A stretch of 64,000 nt of DNA from Chitinophaga filiformis (GCF_900102545.1 NZ_FNBN01000001.1:411633-475632); one strand, 5' to 3'; counted from the first letter of the stretch, positions 54,359 through 63,714 are shown. Numbers and translations: made by a program. Notes: generated by a model from the sequence alone, not told the origin.

Positions 54359-55702
54359 TTACACATCCGCCACTACGCCCCTCGTCTTATGCTGAAATCT
54401 GAAAAACAACAATACCGACGCCACCAGCAGTCCTATCAGCAATCCCCACCAGATTCCCTGTACACCATACCCCAGATAAATCCCGAGGAAGTAACCCACA
54501 GGCAATCCCAGCACCCAATATGCCAGCAACGTAATCACAGTCGGCATCCGTACATCTCCCAATCCACGAAGGATACCCAATCCTACTACCTGCGTACCAT
54601 CAAACAACTGGAAGAACGCAGCAATGATGAGCAGATTAGCAGCAATATCAATAACAGCAGGATCATTAATATACATCAATGGCAGCAGCCTGCAACCCAA
54701 CATGAAGATCAGCGCCGCTATCCCCATCATCACCAGTACCATATGATAACTTGCAATGGCGGAAAACCGCAGCTCCCGCCACTGTTTTGCACCAAAATGA
54801 TTCCCGCTTTTGATACCTGCGGCAGCAGAGATACCGCTGGCCATCATATAAGTAATAGACGCCAGGTTGATCGCAATCTGATGGGCCGCCTGTTCCCTGG
54901 CCCCTATCCAGCCTGCCATTACGATAGCACTACTGAAGGCGCTCACTTCAAATATATACTGCAGGGCAACAGGCGTACCGATACCCAGGATCTGCTTAAT
55001 GGCCGCCATGGACAAATAACGCTGCCGGAAGTTCACCAGATAGGCCTTGAAACGGGGAGATGACAACACATACCAGGTCATGGCAACCGCCATCAGTACC
55101 CTGTCTGTCAGCGTACCAATCCCCACACCAATCACACCCAGCCTGGGCGCTCCAAACAATCCATACACCAGTGTGATCCCTATGATTATATTCAATGCGT
55201 TGCCGATGATACTGATGTTCATGGCCTGCCGGGTGAATCCCAGCCCTTCCGCAAACTGTTTAAACGTCAGGAAGATCATCAGCGGGAAATAAGAAATGCC
55301 CAGCAACTGTAAGAATGGTCTTGCCAGTACGCGTACGTCTTCCTCCTGCCCCAACAGATGCAGGTAATTACTGCCGGTTATGATGGCGGTAGACAATAAC
55401 ACCCCAAGCACGATGTTAATGACGAGGCTATGGCGCAACAGGAAACCACATTGGGCAATATTCTTACGACCATGTTCCTGGGCAATCAGCGGGGTAAGGC
55501 CGTAAGACATACCAATTCCTACCACCATGAATATGGAAAATAAACTGCTTCCCAGCGCTACTGCCGCCAGGGGTACATCACCTGTATGGCCGATAATGAT
55601 CGTGTCAGAAAAGGCCACTAAAACGTGTCCTAATTGGGAAATAACAACAGGGTATGCCAACCGGAAATTGTCTTTGTAGTACAGCCGATATTTAGTCCAC
55701 AT
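54359..55702 (-). CDS. MATE family multidrug efflux transporter
   Basis: A 447-residue integral membrane protein with about twelve helices. Typical MATE stretches: RLAYPVVISQLGHVLVAFSDTIIIGHTGD, VGIGMSYGLTPLIAQEHG, FKQFAEGLGFTRQAM, and the second-half repeat FSSAIVMAGWIGAREQAAHQIAIN and GDVRMPTVITLLAYWVLGLPVGYFLG. It exports cationic compounds using Na+ or H+ gradient. Substrate unknown. The stop lies 26 bases from the small hypothetical gene; the gene has its own transcript from 55702. Confidence 0.93.
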   Translation of the reverse strand: MWTKYRLYYKDNFRLAYPVVISQLGHVLVAFSDTIIIGHTGDVPLAAVALGSSLFSIFMVVGIGMSYGLTPLIAQEHGRKNIAQCGFLLRHSLVINIVLGVLLSTAIITGSNYLHLLGQEEDVRVLARPFLQLLGISYFPLMIFLTFKQFAEGLGFTRQAMNISIIGNALNIIIGITLVYGLFGAPRLGVIGVGIGTLTDRVLMAVAMTWYVLSSPRFKAYLVNFRQRYLSMAAIKQILGIGTPVALQYIFEVSAFSSAIVMAGWIGAREQAAHQIAINLASITYMMASGISAAAGIKSGNHFGAKQWRELRFSAIASYHMVLVMMGIAALIFMLGCRLLPLMYINDPAVIDIAANLLIIAAFFQLFDGTQVVGLGILRGLGDVRMPTVITLLAYWVLGLPVGYFLGIYLGYGVQGIWWGLLIGLLVASVLLFFRFQHKTRGVVADV

Positions 55703-55722
55703 AGTATTATTAGGGGGAAATT

Positions 55723-55755
55723 AAAAAAGGCGCTCCGTGGTGAAGGAGCGCCTTT
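55723..55755 (-). terminator. dnaB terminator
   Basis: AAAGGCGCTCC (55726-55736) and GGAGCGCCTTT (55745-55755) with an 8-base loop. The plus-strand A run at 55723-55728 gives the T run on the minus strand, after the dnaB stop at 55781. Confidence 0.85.
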
Positions 55756-55780
55756 CAGTATTATTACTAATTCTGTTTAC

Positions 55781-57352
55781 TTAAAAAGGAGCATCTTCAA
55801 ATCCGTCATCGAAATTCATGTCGTTCATCTTGGAACCCTTCTGGATATACAGCTTCGCTTCATCGTTGCCACCGCCGTCATTACCACCACGCATTCCTGC
55901 AAATGCGTTACTGCTTCCACCACCAGGGTTCTCCAGGCTTCCATCATCCTCAAAACGCTGGAATTCGAGTACCGCACGCAACTTGATGGTATCCAGCTGA
56001 CCGTTACGGTGTTTAGCTATACGCACGTGGGTTTCACCTTTGTTGGATTCGCCCATCTCGTTGGTGTTGATCTCATAGTATTCAGGACGGTACAGGAACA
56101 TTACCATGTCAGCATCCTGCTCGATCGCTCCGGATTCACGGAGGTCACTCAACTGCGGCATCTTGTTACCATCTTTACGCTTTTCCACATCACGGCTCAA
56201 CTGGGAGAGGGCCAGGATCGGCACGTGCAACTCTTTCGCAAGTCCTTTCAGGTCCCTGGAGATCTTACTGATCTCCTGCTCACGGTTGGTGCCCTTTCCA
56301 TCGGCGCTACCACTCATCAGCTGCAGGTAGTCGATGATGATCACCCCTACCCCGTGATTGTGTACCAGCCTTCTGGCTTTCGCACGTAACTCAAAGATGT
56401 TCAGTGCCGGGGTATCATCTATGAAGATAGGCGCTTTTGCCAGGCGTTCAATACCATGGGTCATCAGCTTCTTCATTTCATACTCTTCCAGTTTACCCCT
56501 GGTGATCTTTTCCAGTTTTATTTCAGACTCCGCGGACAGGATACGTTGTACGATCTGTCCGGAGGACATTTCCAAAGAGAACACCGCGGCTCCTTTTGGG
56601 AATCTCGGGTGAAGGGCGGCATTTCTGGCCAGGTTCAGTGCGAAAGCCGTCTTACCCACCGCAGGACGTGCCGCGATGATGATAAGATCCGTCGACTGCC
56701 AGCCATAAGTTACCTTGTCCAGTGAAGGGAACCCGGAAGGTACCCCGGTAATATCATCCCCACGGTTACGCAGATCTTCAATACGCTTCATGGTATTCAC
56801 CAATACGCGGTCGATACTGTCGTAGTTCTTACGTAAGTGGTTGTTGGTCACCTCGAAAAGTTTACTTTCCGCGGAGTCCAGCAGGTCAAATACGTCTGCC
56901 GTGTCTTCGTAAGATTCACTCAGAATTTCTCCGGATATGCGAATCAGTTCCCGCTGGATAAATTTCTGCAGGATAATACGGGCATGCGCCTCAATGTTGG
57001 CGGAAGAAACCACCATGTTGGTTAACCTGGTAATATAATATGGGCCGCCTACTATTTCCAGTTCGCCCATTGAACGCAGTTCCTCCACAACGGTCAGAAT
57101 GTCCACCGGCATGGATTTACCTGCCAGCCGGGTCATGGCCGTAAATATCTTCTGATGTGCTTCTACGTAAAAACATTCACCTTTCAATATCTCTACCACT
57201 GTGTCAAAAGCTCCTTTCTCCAGCATAATGGCTCCCAATACAGCCTCTTCCATCTCCTTTGCCTGCGGAGGAATTTTGCCGTACATCATGGTAGATACGT
57301 CAACGGACGACTTCCGACGTACGTTGCGGTCTTTCTTTAGATTGAGATCCAT
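55781..57352 (-). CDS. dnaB: replicative DNA helicase
   Basis: A 523-residue DnaB. N-terminal domain (PPQAKEMEEAVLGAIMLEKGAFDTV) and RecA-type motor domain with Walker A ARPAVGKTAFAL, Walker B IIIDYLQLM, and SQLSRDVEKR and DLRESGAIEQDADMV motifs. The N-terminus begins MDLNLKKDRNVRRKSSVDVS. The C-terminal ~40 residues are a Gly/Asn-rich stretch (NPGGGSSNAFAGMRGGNDGG) beyond the motor core, common in the phylum. It loads at the replication fork with DnaC-like or DnaA help. No intein seen. Its upstream region contains DnaA-box-like sites. Confidence 0.96.
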   Translation of the reverse strand: MDLNLKKDRNVRRKSSVDVSTMMYGKIPPQAKEMEEAVLGAIMLEKGAFDTVVEILKGECFYVEAHQKIFTAMTRLAGKSMPVDILTVVEELRSMGELEIVGGPYYITRLTNMVVSSANIEAHARIILQKFIQRELIRISGEILSESYEDTADVFDLLDSAESKLFEVTNNHLRKNYDSIDRVLVNTMKRIEDLRNRGDDITGVPSGFPSLDKVTYGWQSTDLIIIAARPAVGKTAFALNLARNAALHPRFPKGAAVFSLEMSSGQIVQRILSAESEIKLEKITRGKLEEYEMKKLMTHGIERLAKAPIFIDDTPALNIFELRAKARRLVHNHGVGVIIIDYLQLMSGSADGKGTNREQEISKISRDLKGLAKELHVPILALSQLSRDVEKRKDGNKMPQLSDLRESGAIEQDADMVMFLYRPEYYEINTNEMGESNKGETHVRIAKHRNGQLDTIKLRAVLEFQRFEDDGSLENPGGGSSNAFAGMRGGNDGGGNDEAKLYIQKGSKMNDMNFDDGFEDAPF

Positions 57353-57555
57353 CTATATGTTCGTGATTAGTCTGTTAATCAAAAAGTTAAGTGTCGTGGC
57401 TTCCTAGTTTGTCCTTTACAATTTATTGTACCATTTGAGCTCTTCTCATTTTATAAAATTGTGAACTTTTTTGGGCCTTACAAACTAAGGTAACCGCATT
57501 TTTCGATTTTCTAAAGTTTGCCAGGGTATATAATTTATAAGGTGACATGCACAGG

Positions 57556-57650
57556 TTATGCACCCGCAAAATGACAGTTATACACTGACTATCGTTTCGT
57601 TATCCACCAAACTCACACAATATCCCCACACAAAGGTCTGGATATTCACA
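57556..57650 (+). promoter_or_regulatory. phased DnaA-box-like sites
   Basis: TTATGCACC (57556), TTATACACT (57578) and TTATCCACC (57600) all match TTATNCACA except the last base, and are exactly 22 bases apart. A fourth, ATATTCACA (57642-57650), matches at all but the first base. The AT-rich stretch upstream could be an unwinding element. Possible origin or DnaA control of dnaB; unproven. Confidence 0.45.
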
Positions 57651-57794
57651 AACAATGTGTAAAAAAGTTTCACACATAGATTTTGTCGATTTGCACATTT
57701 CTCCACAGCCGGGTTTCGTATCCGGGTTACCGGTAATAATTTGGTGCGATTGTTGGGCGCGGCCCAGAAATGGGACAGGGAAAGCCCTTCTTCT

Positions 57795-57848
57795 TCGATG
57801 CTTGTTCGACGCTTCTTCGACGCTTGTTCGACGCTTGTTCGACGCTTA
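57795..57848. repeat. 11-bp tandem repeat array, five units
   Basis: Units TCGATGCTTGT, TCGACGCTTCT, TCGACGCTTGT, TCGACGCTTGT and TCGACGCTTA (last incomplete), exactly 11 bases apart. Read from another phase this is TGTTCGACGCT, sharing T[G/C]TTCnnnGCT with the array at 41498. Non-coding. Confidence 0.85.
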
Positions 57849-57978
57849 CCGTCTGCTAAAGGAAGATAAAGTCCCCCCGGGTTTACCGGCAACCAACAGA
57901 ACGGGGCCGCTATTCCATCCTGTATATAGGGACTATTCGTGATTTACACTAACTTTACGGACTTATATAAATTTACAA

Positions 57979-60411
57979 ATGACTATTTCGTACAATTGGC
58001 TGTGTGACTATTTGCCGGTTAAACCCACGCCGGAGGAACTATCTGTTATTCTGACGCGTATAGGCCTTGAGGTGGAAAGCCTGGAACAATTTGAGTCCGT
58101 AAAGGGCAGTCTTGAGGGACTGGTAATCGGCGAAGTACTGACCGTAGCACCCCATCCCAATGCCGATAAACTGAGATTAACAACAGTAAATACAGGTAGC
58201 GGCGAACCGCTGCACATTGTTTGCGGCGCACCCAACGTGGCTGTCGGACAAAAAGTAGTAATTGCACCTATCGGGGCCACTATCTACCCTGCCAGCGGCG
58301 AACCGCTGACCATGAAAAAAGCGAAGATCCGCGGAGAAGAGAGCCATGGAATGATCTGTGCGGAAGATGAGATCGGTATTGGAGAAAGCCATGCCGGTAT
58401 TATGGTGCTCGATCCATCCCTGCAACCCGGCACTCCTGCCAGGGAAGTATTTAAACCCGTTCAGGACTGGATCTATGAGATAGGATTGACCCCCAACAGG
58501 ATGGACGCTATGAGTCACCTGGGTGTGGCCAGAGATGTGTGCGCCTACCTGAACAACAGTGAAAACACACTGAAATACAAGGCATTAACGCCTGAACTCT
58601 CCACCCTGCCCAAGGCAGCTACTCCTTACCAGATTGGTGTTAGCATAGAAAATACGGAAGCTTGTCCGCGGTATAGTGGCATTTCCATCACAGGTGTGAA
58701 GATCGCTCCTTCCCCCGATTGGCTGAAGAATAAGCTGCTGGCCATCGGTGTAAGACCTATTAATAATATAGTAGATATTACCAACTTCATCCTGCATGAA
58801 ACCGGTCAGCCGCTGCATGCTTTTGATGCAGACGCCGTTGAAGGCCGCCAGGTTATCGTGAAGAACCTGCCGCAGAACACGGTTTTTGTAACGCTGGATG
58901 AAAAAGAACGTAAACTGGATGCCGCAGACCTCATGATCTGCAATGGCAAGGGTGAGCCGATGTGTATTGCCGGTGTTTTCGGCGGATTGCATTCCGGTGT
59001 GAAGGATACTACTACAAACATCTTCCTGGAAAGTGCCTGTTTCAGTGCAGCCAGCATCCGTCCAACCTCTTTCCGTCACGGACTCCGTACAGACGCTGCT
59101 GCCCGTTTCGAAAAAGGAACTGATATTTCGGCAACAGCATATGTACTACAGCGCGCTGCCGCATTGATCTGCGAACTGGCCGGCGGTCAGGCAGCTTCAG
59201 AAGTGATTGATGTATATCCTCATCCCAAGGTGCAGACAGAAGTGGAGACCAGCTGGAATTATATCTGTAAACTGAGCGGAAAAGCTTATCCTGAAGATAA
59301 GATAGTAAATATCCTGAGCAGCCTGGGCTTCGGCATTCTTAAAAAAGATGCTGAAAGGCTGCGCGTGAGCGTACCTTACAGCAAACCGGATATCAGCATC
59401 CCGGCAGATATCGTGGAAGAAGTAATGCGTATTGACGGCCTGGATAATATAGAGATCCCTGCGCAGGTGCTGATCACTCCTTCTGCCAATCCAAAACCGG
59501 ACAGGGAGAAAGTACGTGAAAAGGCTGCTAATTACCTGGCATCCAACGGCTTTAATGAGATTTTCACCAACTCTATCACAAATAGTAAGTATTTTACACC
59601 TGAAGTGCTGCAGCATACGGTAAAGATGATCAACAGTCTCAGCGCCGACCTGGATGTAATGCGTCCTTCCATGCTGGAAACCGGCCTGGAAAGCATCGCA
59701 CACAACCTGAACCGTCGCAATGACAACCTGTTGTTCTTCGAATTCGGTAACACTTATGCGGTTAGCGGAGAGGGTAAATATGAAGAAACTGCTCACCTGA
59801 GCCTCTATCTGACCGGTCAGAAAAGAACGGAAAGCTGGATGCATAAAGCCGAGCCGGTAGATTTCTACTTCCTGAAGGGCTACATACAGAACCTCTTCAA
59901 ACAGCTGGGTATCAGCGGCCTGCAGTGGGCAGAAGCCGAAAGCGATGCCCTGCAGAATGGCTGGCAGATCAGTGTGAAGAACAAGCCGGTAGTAGTGCTT
60001 GGCGCTGTTAACGCACAGAAACTGAAACAGTTCGATATTAAGCAAGCAGTGTGGTTTGCCGACTTCAACTGGAAAATTGTATTGGGATTACTGCAAAAAA
60101 GCGATAACTTTTATAAGGAAATACCGAAATTCCCGGCGGTGCGTCGTGACCTCGCCCTCGTACTGGATAAGCAGGTAAAATTTGCTGCTGTGGAAGCGGC
60201 CGCCAAAACGGTTAAATCTTCCCTGCTGCAGGAACTGAACCTGTTTGACGTTTTTGAGAGTGAGAAACTGGGCGCTAATAAAAAGTCATATGCCGTTAGC
60301 TTCACCTTCCAGGATGCGCAGAAGACCCTTACCGATAAAGAGATTGATGCGGTAATGGATAAACTGGTAAAAGCATTCGAAGGACAGTTACAGGCAGAAA
60401 TCAGAAAATAA
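57979..60411 (+). CDS. pheT: phenylalanine--tRNA ligase beta subunit
   Basis: An 810-residue PheT. N-terminal tRNA-binding/EMAP-like domain (residues ~40-150, VIGEVLTVAPHPNADKLRL, GAPNVAVGQKVVIA), B3/B4 editing domain, B5 domain, the catalytic-like core with RPSMLETGLESIAHNLNRR, and a C-terminal ferredoxin-fold anticodon-binding domain (FPAVRRDLALVLDKQVKFAAVE). The partner alpha subunit gene pheS is not next to it. First gene of a plus-strand run leading to zapA and rny. Confidence 0.96.
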   Translation: MTISYNWLCDYLPVKPTPEELSVILTRIGLEVESLEQFESVKGSLEGLVIGEVLTVAPHPNADKLRLTTVNTGSGEPLHIVCGAPNVAVGQKVVIAPIGATIYPASGEPLTMKKAKIRGEESHGMICAEDEIGIGESHAGIMVLDPSLQPGTPAREVFKPVQDWIYEIGLTPNRMDAMSHLGVARDVCAYLNNSENTLKYKALTPELSTLPKAATPYQIGVSIENTEACPRYSGISITGVKIAPSPDWLKNKLLAIGVRPINNIVDITNFILHETGQPLHAFDADAVEGRQVIVKNLPQNTVFVTLDEKERKLDAADLMICNGKGEPMCIAGVFGGLHSGVKDTTTNIFLESACFSAASIRPTSFRHGLRTDAAARFEKGTDISATAYVLQRAAALICELAGGQAASEVIDVYPHPKVQTEVETSWNYICKLSGKAYPEDKIVNILSSLGFGILKKDAERLRVSVPYSKPDISIPADIVEEVMRIDGLDNIEIPAQVLITPSANPKPDREKVREKAANYLASNGFNEIFTNSITNSKYFTPEVLQHTVKMINSLSADLDVMRPSMLETGLESIAHNLNRRNDNLLFFEFGNTYAVSGEGKYEETAHLSLYLTGQKRTESWMHKAEPVDFYFLKGYIQNLFKQLGISGLQWAEAESDALQNGWQISVKNKPVVVLGAVNAQKLKQFDIKQAVWFADFNWKIVLGLLQKSDNFYKEIPKFPAVRRDLALVLDKQVKFAAVEAAAKTVKSSLLQELNLFDVFESEKLGANKKSYAVSFTFQDAQKTLTDKEIDAVMDKLVKAFEGQLQAEIRK

Positions 60412-60479
60412 TCAGGGATTAGGAATTAAGAACGGGGTGATAGCCACGCTTCTTAATTCTTAATAATGAATTGAATTTT

Positions 60480-60788
60480 ATGGCTTTAGAGCAGTACATA
60501 CAAAGGATAGACGATAAGCTCCATTTGTTGTTGAAAAAGCTGCAGCAGGTGCAGGCTGAGAATGTATTGCTGAAAGAGCAATTGCAGGAACAGGAAGAAA
60601 CACTGGCAGCCCGGGATGAAACGATCGCCGCCCTGGAAAACAAGCTCCACCTGGCCAAAATGGCCGTAGCCACCCAGGGTACACCGTCCAGCCGGGAAGA
60701 CGATGAAGAATTCAGAAAGGAAATGCGAAGCAAGATCAATGATTATATAAAAGAGATCGATCGCTGTATCGCACTGTTAAACAGCTAG
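60480..60788 (+). CDS. coiled-coil protein upstream of zapA
   Basis: 102 residues from the ATG at 60480 (a TTG at 60471 gives three more). Residues ~8-65 are one continuous coiled coil (KLHLLLKKLQQVQAENVLLKEQ...), then a short linker and a C-terminal helix EEFRKEMRSKINDYIKEIDRC. It lies 20 bases before zapA and about 70 after pheT. Size and context are like ZapB-type division proteins or the 'hypothetical coiled-coil' found before zapA in Bacteroidota. I infer a divisome-associated role; no direct motif proves it. Confidence 0.7.
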   Translation: MALEQYIQRIDDKLHLLLKKLQQVQAENVLLKEQLQEQEETLAARDETIAALENKLHLAKMAVATQGTPSSREDDEEFRKEMRSKINDYIKEIDRCIALLNS

Positions 60789-60808
60789 TTAAAACCAAAT
60801 CTACCGAC

Positions 60809-61102
60809 ATGGAACAGCTGATTCCCATTAATATTGTGGTGGCCGACAGGTCTTACCGCATTAAGATAAGGCCGGAAGAGGAAGAGGAAGTACGCCGTAC
60901 CATGAAGGAAGTGAATGAGAAGATCATTGAATTCAAAACAGCGTACGCTGGTAAAGACCTGCAGGACTATATTGCCATGGTCCTTATCATGTACGCAACC
61001 CATCCGGTGACGAGCGGAGGAAAGATACAGGCTGGCCTTGCGCCATTCCTGGAAGAGAAGTTACAGCACCTTGAAGCGCTGCTGGACAGCTCACTGAAGT
61101 GA
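60809..61102 (+). CDS. zapA: cell division protein ZapA
   Basis: A 97-residue ZapA: N-terminal globular part PINIVVADRSYRIKIRPEEEEEVR and a long helix KEVNEKIIEFKTAYAGKDLQDYIAMVLIMYATHPV. It binds FtsZ and stabilises the Z ring. Located between the coiled-coil gene (20 bases) and rny (312 bases), the usual order in the phylum. Confidence 0.9.
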   Translation: MEQLIPINIVVADRSYRIKIRPEEEEEVRRTMKEVNEKIIEFKTAYAGKDLQDYIAMVLIMYATHPVTSGGKIQAGLAPFLEEKLQHLEALLDSSLK

Positions 61103-61414
61103 TGACCAGGAATGAGGGGAAAGATTGATTGACACAGATTTGTGATGCACTGAAATATTTTGAAAAAGTAGATTAGCAGCTAGTAACGTATTGCAATAAT
61201 ATTACAACATACTACTAAGATAATCAACGCTTTATCCACTTATCAAGTACAGGAATTTCCTGTAAGCTCCCACACATCTGCATATCAGCTCATTATCCCG
61301 TCGTTTCGCACGTTCTTTTTTGTATTTTCGCGAATCAAGTTCTAAACCCTCTACCTTTCCACGGAATGGGATATGGCCAGGAATGCAACATAAATCAAGT
61401 ATTAAAATTTTTGT
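61103..61414 (+). other. zapA-rny intergenic region with two strong inverted repeats
   Basis: No gene. 61171-61225 folds as a 55-base imperfect hairpin: GATTA, TAGTA, GTA and TTG pair with CAA, TAC, TACTA and TAATC around an A/T loop. 61248-61264 is the palindrome TACAGGAATTTCCTGTA. A TATTTTCG (near 61331) just before rny resembles a -7 box. The region could encode a small structured RNA; not recognised. Confidence 0.45.
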
Positions 61415-62980
61415 ATGGAAGTTACTTTAATGTCGACAATAGCTGCAGTGGTGGCATTGATCATAGGTATTTTGTTAGGTAAGGTGATTTTTGCCAAGAA
61501 CACGCAACATAAAATACAGGAGGCAGAATTACAGGCACAGAAAATAGTTTCAGAAGCACAGCTTACCGCAGAGAACCTTAAGAAAGACAGGCTGCTCGAA
61601 GCAAAAGAGAAATTCCTCCAGCTGAAAAGTGAGCACGAGAAAGAAGTTTTACAACGTAACCAGAAAATAGCAGATTCAGAGAACCGCATCAAACAGAAAG
61701 AGCAGACGCTGAACCAGAAGACGGAGAACTTACAGAAACAGATGCAGGAGAATGAGGCGATCAAGGAAAACCTCAACCGCCAGATGGAACTGGTTGCCAT
61801 CAAACGTACTGAACTGGAGAAACACCAGGAAGAGCATATCCGCCGCCTGGAAAAAGTAGCAGCCCTGACTGCAGAAGAAGCCCGCCACCAACTCATCGAG
61901 AGCCTGAAGGAAGAAGCCCGCTCACAGGCGCTGGCACACATCCAGGAGATTATCGAGGATGCCAAACTGAAGGCAAACAAAGAAGCTAAAAAGATCATCA
62001 TACAGTCCATCCAGCGTACTGCTGCCGAGCAGACCATCGAGAACGCTATCACTGTGTTCAACCTGGAAAGTGACGAGATCAAGGGTCAGATCATTGGTCG
62101 TGAAGGCCGTAACATCCGCGCTATTGAAGCGGCTACCGGTGTGGACCTGATCGTAGATGATACCCCTGAGGCTATCGTACTGTCTTCCTTCGACCCATTA
62201 CGTCGTGAGATCGCCCGTTTGTCCCTGCAACGCCTGGTACAGGACGGACGTATCCACCCTGCACGTATTGAAGAAGTAGTAGAAAAGACCAAGAAACAAC
62301 TGGAAGAGCAGGTAATGGATATCGGGGAAAGAACCGTGATCGAGCTGGGTATCCATGGCTTACATAAAGAACTGGTACGCCTGGTAGGTAAAATGCGTTT
62401 CCGTTCTTCTTACGGTCAGAACCTGCTGATGCACTCCAAAGAAACAGCTAACCTTTGTGCTGTAATGGCAGCTGAACTGGGTCTGAACCCTAAACTGGCA
62501 AAACGTGCTGGTCTGCTGCATGACATTGGTAAAGTACCTGATGAAGAAACTGAACTGAGCCACGCCCTGCTGGGTGCCAAACTGGCTGAGAAATACGGTG
62601 AGCATGCTGCGGTAGTAAACGCTATCGGCGCCCACCACGATGAGATGGAAATGCAATATGTGATCTCCCCTATCGTTCAGGCTTGTGACGCTATCAGCGG
62701 CGCCCGTCCTGGTGCACGTCGTGAGATCATGCAGAGCTATCTGCAACGTATCAAAGACCTGGAAAACCTGGCCCTCGCCCATGATGGTGTGGAAAAAGCT
62801 TACGCTATCCAGGCAGGCCGCGAGCTGCGCGTGATCGTTGAAAGTGATAAAGTAACCGATAATGACGCTGACCGTCTGTCTTTCGAGATCGCTAACAAGA
62901 TCCAGACTGAAATGCAGTACCCAGGTCAGATTAAAGTAACCGTGATCCGTGAGAAACGTGCTGTAAACGTAGCACGCTAA
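61415..62980 (+). CDS. rny: ribonuclease Y
   Basis: A 521-residue membrane-anchored endoribonuclease. An N-terminal transmembrane helix ([15 protein letters not shown]), a long coiled coil (residues ~30-190), a KH domain ([21 protein letters not shown]), and an HD phosphohydrolase domain with [10 protein letters not shown] and AHHDEM. It starts mRNA decay. The family length and order of domains are normal. Its own promoter region probably lies at about 61330. Terminated by a strong hairpin. Confidence 0.96.
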   Translation: MEVTLMSTIAAVVALIIGILLGKVIFAKNTQHKIQEAELQAQKIVSEAQLTAENLKKDRLLEAKEKFLQLKSEHEKEVLQRNQKIADSENRIKQKEQTLNQKTENLQKQMQENEAIKENLNRQMELVAIKRTELEKHQEEHIRRLEKVAALTAEEARHQLIESLKEEARSQALAHIQEIIEDAKLKANKEAKKIIIQSIQRTAAEQTIENAITVFNLESDEIKGQIIGREGRNIRAIEAATGVDLIVDDTPEAIVLSSFDPLRREIARLSLQRLVQDGRIHPARIEEVVEKTKKQLEEQVMDIGERTVIELGIHGLHKELVRLVGKMRFRSSYGQNLLMHSKETANLCAVMAAELGLNPKLAKRAGLLHDIGKVPDEETELSHALLGAKLAEKYGEHAAVVNAIGAHHDEMEMQYVISPIVQACDAISGARPGARREIMQSYLQRIKDLENLALAHDGVEKAYAIQAGRELRVIVESDKVTDNDADRLSFEIANKIQTEMQYPGQIKVTVIREKRAVNVAR

Positions 62981-63008
62981 ACCGGCAACTGTATAAAACC
63001 TATTTTAG

Positions 63009-63045
63009 AAGGCGTCCTGAAAACAGGGCGCCTTTTTTATTTTTA
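63009..63045 (+). terminator. intrinsic terminator of rny
   Basis: Arms AAGGCGTCCTG / CAGGGCGCCTT with one G-T pair and an AAAA loop, followed directly by TTTTTTATTTTT. Confidence 0.92.
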
Positions 63046-63100
63046 GTTTCTTACATTTAAGTTCCACGTATTCTTATAGCTTATTAAACCGTTCTGAAAA

Positions 63101-63700
63101 ATGAAAAAACTCCTCTTGCTGGCTGCTATCCTGTTCACGGGCAGCCCACTCATCTTCGCACAGAAACAGTCCCTCTTCAATGGCAAAGACCTTGAAGGCT
63201 GGAAGATCTACGGCACCGAAAAATGGTACGTGGAAGACGGAACCCTGGTTTGTGAAAGCGGCCCCGATAAGGAATATGGCTACCTGGGTACCAACGAATC
63301 GTTCAAGAATTTTGAACTGACCCTGCAATTCAAACAGGAAGCTGATGGCAACAGTGGTGTATTCTTCCACTCTTCCATTGAAGGGACAAAGATCACCGGC
63401 TGGCAGGCGGAAGTTGCGCCTAAAGGCAAGCATACCGGTGGCATATACGAATCTTACGGCCGCGGATGGCTGATCCAGCCGGCAGCCGATAAAGAGCAGT
63501 ACTTAAAAGAGGGAGAATGGAACACCATGAAGGTGATCGTCAAAGGCAACAATGTTACCACCTTCCTGAATGGCCATGAAATGATACAGCTCACAGACGA
63601 CAAGATCGGCGGCGCCAATGGTCAGATCGCTCTCCAGATCCATTCCGGCGGAGGTATAAAAGTGAGATGGAAGAATATTTCCATTACGAATCTTGACTAG
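63101..63700 (+). CDS. DUF1080 family exported protein (3-keto-glycoside hydrolase-like)
   Basis: A 199-residue exported protein; signal peptide MKKLLLLAAILFTGSPLIFA followed by QKQS. The mature part is a LamG-like jelly roll with SLFNGKDLEGWKIYG, ELTLQFKQEADGNSGVFFHS, EWNTMKVIVKGNNVTTFLNG and GQIALQIHSGGGIKVRWKNI. DUF1080 proteins act on 3-keto-disaccharides or glycosides in Bacteroidota and Planctomycetota. Between rny and the purine phosphorylase gene it stands alone. Specific substrate unknown. Confidence 0.88.
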   Translation: MKKLLLLAAILFTGSPLIFAQKQSLFNGKDLEGWKIYGTEKWYVEDGTLVCESGPDKEYGYLGTNESFKNFELTLQFKQEADGNSGVFFHSSIEGTKITGWQAEVAPKGKHTGGIYESYGRGWLIQPAADKEQYLKEGEWNTMKVIVKGNNVTTFLNGHEMIQLTDDKIGGANGQIALQIHSGGGIKVRWKNISITNLD

Positions 63701-63714
63701 AAAATAAGGTACTG

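Larger units (their letters stand above)
57353..57978. other. dnaB-pheT divergent intergenic region
   Basis: 626 bases without a credible gene. Contents in order: an AT-rich stretch (57410-57545), a run of DnaA-box-like nonamers (57556-57650), an 11-bp array (57795-57848), and a GC-rich segment (57871-57910) that shares GTCCCCCCGGGTTT with the repeat at 34971. A minus-strand TTAGTTTG (57481-57488, 7 of 8) may be the dnaB -7 box, and TAACTTTA (57950-57957, 7 of 8) may be the pheT -7 box. Confidence 0.55.

Noticed and set aside
54389..55063. 224-codon plus-strand frame opposite the MATE gene
   Set aside because: Gln/His/Pro-rich shadow of the conserved transporter frame; no start signal.
57578..57892. 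104-codon minus-strand frame in the dnaB-pheT intergenic region
   Set aside because: It spans the DnaA-like boxes and the 11-bp array; its repeated TSVEQASKKRRTSIEEE-type segment is just the translated tandem array. Not conserved-looking.
61103..61414. 6S RNA gene (ssrS) downstream of zapA
   Set aside because: Synteny alone suggests it. The long rod with a central bubble expected for 6S RNA could not be drawn convincingly; reported only as a structured element.
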